Origin: Gnetum montanum
Lineage: Eukaryota > Streptophyta > Gnetopsida > Gnetales > Gnetaceae
Reading direction: 5' to 3'
DNA length: 64,000 nt
Assembly (NCBI GenBank): GCA_015680685.1
Contig: MNCI01004801.1
Span: 59,256-123,255 of the forward strand
Position numbers and translations under genes: made by a program
Notes under the pieces: model-generated
Told to the model about the DNA's origin: nothing
The model's input: the letters and a program-made list of their open reading frames with translations, nothing else
The model's database searches: none
Shown here: positions 60,444-64,000 of the stretch, in pieces
Position numbering within the stretch: position 1 is the stretch's first letter
How the letters are laid out: every line of letters begins with the position of its first letter

Positions 60444-62166
60444 AAAATTAAAATGTGCACTGGTCAGAATGTAGTTGTGAAGTGGTTGCAAGGTGGATGT
60501 TTAGCCTCGATGGATGAGAGTAGATGCTGCGAAGATGCAGATTTTGGGTTGCAGGTGTATGGCATCCAAGTCTATATGATGCCCAGTGTATGAGATTGAT
60601 GCCCAGATTTCTTAAGTGTGTGAGATTCAAATATTTTGAACCTTGATCTAGTGGAAAAATATGAGATTCATAGGATCTTTGGCACAAGATTCAAATCTAG
60701 GAGAAGGTTAGTGGCTGCAAGGTGAGAAAACTTCAGATCAGGTGACAATTTTGTGCGTTGATCGGATGCACGAAATGTTACAATGTACAACGTGCAGCAT
60801 GACCAAGATCTCTTACGCTGACATGTGTAATCCATAGAGTAAGAGCTTGATATGCTGAAAAATGTAAAATGTACAAATAATGTTAAAGTACAAGAGTGGA
60901 TCTGTATGTCTAGCCTCCGGATCTACAAATTTGTGCTGGCATCTAGCGTCCCAGGGTGTCAGCGTGACCATCAACGTGTCCAATGTTTATGATGCATTTT
61001 GAGCCCATTTTTGACCTAGGAGACCCATTTTTGAAGTGGACCTACATACCTAAGGTCAAAAGGGTGCTTCGTGTCAAGTTTGAGCTCATTCAGAGGCTAT
61101 TTTGGCTTTGTTTTGGTTGGTGATGCTGATCCTTACGCTGTTGGAAGCATGTCAGCGTGACTAATAGAAAATGTCTTGAAAATAGTGCATTTTGAACCTA
61201 TTTTTCAATTTTGAGACCTTTTTCATAGTGGATATGCATGCCATGGGTCATGAGGGTTCTGTGTGCCAAATTTGGGCTGATTTGGATGTCGTTTTGGCCC
61301 TATTTTGGTTGATGATGCTGGGCATTACGCTGTGCAGCGTCTAAAAAGTAACCCCCACGTCACCAAGCCAAAATGGCATATTTAAGGCCAAAATATTGAT
61401 TTTTTGGATGTTGAGACCTGTTGGGGACCTTGGTGAAGGTCATTGGGGATCCTTGTTCTTAATTTCAGCCTATTTTAGCTCAGTTTCAGGGCTCCAAAAG
61501 TTGGTGATGTTGAGCCTTATGCTATACAGCGTCAAAAAAGTAAGCCCAGCATCACCAATTGAAACACCTTATTTAAGTTCCAAATTTGGATTTTCTAGAG
61601 GTTGGTACCTATTGAGGACCTTGGTGAAGGTTATGGGGGGTCCTTGTGCTCAATTTTTGCCTATTTTGACTCAATTTCAGGGCTCCAAAGGTTGGTGACG
61701 TTGAGCCTTACGCTGTGCAGCGTCTAAAAAGTAACCCCAACGTCACCAAGTCAAAATGGCACATTTAAGACCTAAATCTTTATTTTCTAGAGGTTTGGAA
61801 CTGCTAGGGACCTTGGTGAAGGTAATGGGTGGTCCTTGTGCTCAATGTTTTCCTTTCTTGACTCATTTTCAGGGCTCCAAAAGTTGGTGACGATGAGCCT
61901 TACGCTGTGTAGTGTAAGAGAATGTAACCAAAGTATACTTAGCCAAAACCAAGCATTTTGAGCCCAAAACTATTGATTATAGATGTTGAGAGCTAGTGAA
62001 GTCACCTATGGGCCTCAAGGGGACCTTTCCTATTAAATCATGAACCATTGGAGGCTGTTTTGGAGGCCTCCAAGTTTGTTCATGCTATACTCATGCTTGG
62101 GCAGCTGCATGACTTAACTTGAATCTTGTCTAAAAGTGCTAGGCCAAAATTTTTGTGGTGTTTTCA
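60444..62166 (-). repeat. Element D 5' LTR, U3 only
   Basis: Matches 37045-38595 and ends at 62166 with the LTR start TGAAAACACCACAAAAA. Homology stops at the base next to the TATA box of the other LTR, so TATA, R and U5 are absent. It has about three and a half copies of the 192-base unit (about 61300-61930), one more than the left LTR. One unit has the palindrome ACGCTGTGCAGCGT at 61710-61723. Confidence 0.75.
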
Positions 62167-62335
62167 TAAGGGTTTTGGCTAGGTGTTGAAGCCATTATAG
62201 AGGTTTTTCTATCAAGGCTATGTAGTCAACAAGACTCTCAAGCTCAAGAACTAGGAAATTAGGATTGATACATCATTCAACATCACCATAAGGTCCATTC
62301 AGACACAAAGGCAAATTGATTTCCTTCTAGGTACT
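62167..62335 (-). pseudogene. Element E pol N-terminal segment, right of D
   Basis: On the minus strand one frame, with stops, reads G-P-Y-G-D, then an L-E-L-E-S-L-like part, then W-L-Q-H-L-A-K-T-L up to the D boundary. It aligns with the A pol start (S-P-H-G-K ... W-P-E-H-L-V-Q-G-L-D-L-E). It continues at 36713 beyond D. Homology is weak but collinear. Confidence 0.6.
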
Positions 62336-64000
62336 CATACTTTGATCTTACATGTGAACCAAAAGCATATTAAATTAAATTTGGGTAAAAGTAAATCAAA
62401 AATGCTATAATGCTATAAAATCATGTAAATACATGTAGATCTAATGCAAACAGGATCATCCAAGGCTATTAATAGGGTAAGGACAAGTAAACAAAGTGCA
62501 ATAAGGGCCAAATAGAATCCAAACAAAGGGAAGTATGAGAAATAAGCCTACAAATGCTCAACAAGGGTCATGATTTATCTATTTTAAGGCCATAGTAGAC
62601 TAGGATACTAGTTTAAGGCCATAGTAGGCCATGATGCCAATTTAAGACCATAGCGGGCCATGATGCCAGTTTAAGGCCATAGCACGCTATGGTCACATGG
62701 TGTCAAATGATGGTTAGAGAAGGTCAAACCTCACTATTTGATACCAATAAAAGGCTAAAAAAGGAAAATAATACTATAATAAGTCAAATAAAAATAATAT
62801 AAGGCTGCATAAAGGCCACAAGAAAGTTAACAAGGTTGACAATGTAACATGAGGCCAAAAATGAGTCAAAGCATCTTGGAATAATGTAAAATTCAAGGAA
62901 AACAAGCTATGAATGGTGAGATCTAGCTATATAGGTCAAAAGGGATTAGGTGTTTCTAGTTTTAGGCCTTATTAGGCCATGATTTAGGGCTACAAGGCTA
63001 TTAGGTGAGTTTGGACATCAAGCAAGGCTACTGCTAGGCTATTTGGACATGAAAATTGACAGTTTTGAGTTGCTTTTGGATGTCAACACGTGTTGAACTA
63101 CCTTTTCATCCTTCTTCCATGATAATAATAGTATAACTAATGTGGAAGAATGGAGGGGACACTTGTTTCATGGTTTTAGGATAGTCTAAGAGCACATCGA
63201 CTAGGTTTCTAGGCCACTAGGGCTGTTAATCATGATTCTATAGGTTTTTGGCTGATTTTGAGCACGTTTGAAGGCTATTTAAGGGTATTTAAGGTCTTAC
63301 CCCCTATTTCAATGTTGGGGAAGTTTCTCTATCATGGAATATTATGGGGGATGGATTTACAAGGTTAAAATATGATCAAACAAGAAAACTCTTAAGGCTA
63401 TGTGATCCTAGGATTCTTTAGCATAGATCTTTGGCTTCTGAGAGTGTCATCTTGCTACCAAAAGTGGAAAAGTAGCTTTTCCCTTTGTGTCTACACTACC
63501 CAACATGGTAGGAGCCTTATTTTGTGTGGATGAGGTAAGAATCTTAGATCTATACCAATTAAATTTGCAATCAACTATTCAAGTCATTTCCTAGAGTCAC
63601 CAAGATCAAGGGCTAGGTTCCCATATCAAAATTTGGTAGTTTTGGATACTTATAAGTGCTTTTTGGGCTTCCCCCATTTTGTGCACAATGCAACTAGGGA
63701 GGTTAGCATGAAAGACTATGGGAACCACTTATTAGCAATTCAATGTCAATTTCTTAAGGTTTAAAGGCTCTGGAGGGTGTATACAGGGTTCTAAAGTGCA
63801 TACAAGGTTATCTAATGTCATTCAAAGGTGTCTATGAGGCTCAAATGAGTCTCTTCCTTAGTCTTAATGCTAGCTAGCATGGAGGAGAGGGCACCTAGCA
63901 TGGAAGAATTAAAAATCTCAGATCTAGGCCAGTTTTATCCTCAATTGATCATGCATGTATGCTTCTAGGGTTATCAAGGTCGATGACTATGGTTTAGGAT
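62336..64000 (-). other. Element E spacer upstream of pol
   Basis: No gene seen. 62575-62700 holds four minus-strand units of the CTATGGCCTTAAACTGGCATCA type, the pre-pol array of E; a fifth weak copy is near 62960. The remainder is AT-rich with no long frame. By comparison with A and C an antisense gene on the plus strand could lie to the right of the window; I found no trace of it inside. Confidence 0.5.

Larger units (their letters stand above)
36719..62166 (-). mobile_element. Element D: gag-protease element without pol, split by C
   Basis: Both LTRs, gag-protease, one repeat array, a 3' region and the polypurine tract are present on the minus strand. No RT, RNase H, integrase or antisense gene is found. 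Flanks are CAAGG (36714-36718) and TAAGG (62167-62171), one transition apart. Removing D rejoins E as K-T-L|D-L-E-V. Without C, D would be about 8.1 kb. It looks non-autonomous and would depend on pol from relatives. Confidence 0.8.

Noticed and set aside
62700-64000. Plus-strand antisense gene of E in the right-hand spacer
   Set aside because: Expected from A and C, but no exon 1 or exon 2 motif is visible in this interval.

Overview
This is plant nuclear DNA made almost entirely of old, nested LTR retrotransposons of the Ty3/gypsy superfamily. Five of the elements (A to E) belong to one related group whose pol runs RT, RNase H, a second RNase H-like domain, then integrase. That dual-RNase H order is the hallmark of the Tat lineage (Ogre, Grande, Retand and relatives). 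LTRs of 1.6-2.2 kb, elements up to 17 kb, deep nesting and heavy C-to-T decay suggest a large-genome seed plant. A gymnosperm is plausible, but the window alone cannot fix the species. I see no intact host gene, rRNA, tRNA or CRISPR array.

Layout. Element G (minus strand) has its 5' LTR at 1767-3486 and a broken gag running off the left edge. Positions 3487-4875 are a short stretch that does not look like the neighbouring elements and holds weak gene fragments. Element A (plus) covers 4876-14804 and lacks its 5' end. A sits in the 5' LTR of element F (14805-16861), a relic reduced to LTRs plus about 220 bases. F interrupts the integrase of element E (minus). E is the oldest host layer and survives as three pieces: 16862-19405, 36173-36718 and 62167-64000. 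E is split by element B (plus, 19406-36172) inside its RT, and by element D (minus, 36719-62166) near the start of its pol. D is itself split in its protease by element C (plus, 40537-57865), the best preserved copy. In each case the broken reading frame resumes on the other side of the insert, and near-perfect 5-bp target duplications flank B, D and, more weakly, C.

Element plan, clearest in C: LTR, primer site, leader with a hairpin, gag-protease, a short array of TTAAACTAG-type repeats, an antisense gene, then RT/RNase H/RNase H/integrase, a second array of the same repeat type, a long 3' untranslated region, the polypurine tract and the LTR. D has gag-protease but no pol and no antisense gene.

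The most interesting feature is the antisense gene between protease and pol, present in A, B and C. In C it spans 46650-50660 on the minus strand in about eight exons with GT-AG introns. Exon 1 (119 nt) and exon 2 (450 nt) have the same length and the same intron phase in A and C, and a TATA box lies about 150 bases upstream of the ATG. Exon 2 resembles an FCP1/NIF-type HAD phosphatase fold with lost catalytic residues. Because it is antisense to the genomic RNA, its introns would not be removed during retrotransposition, which explains why they persist.
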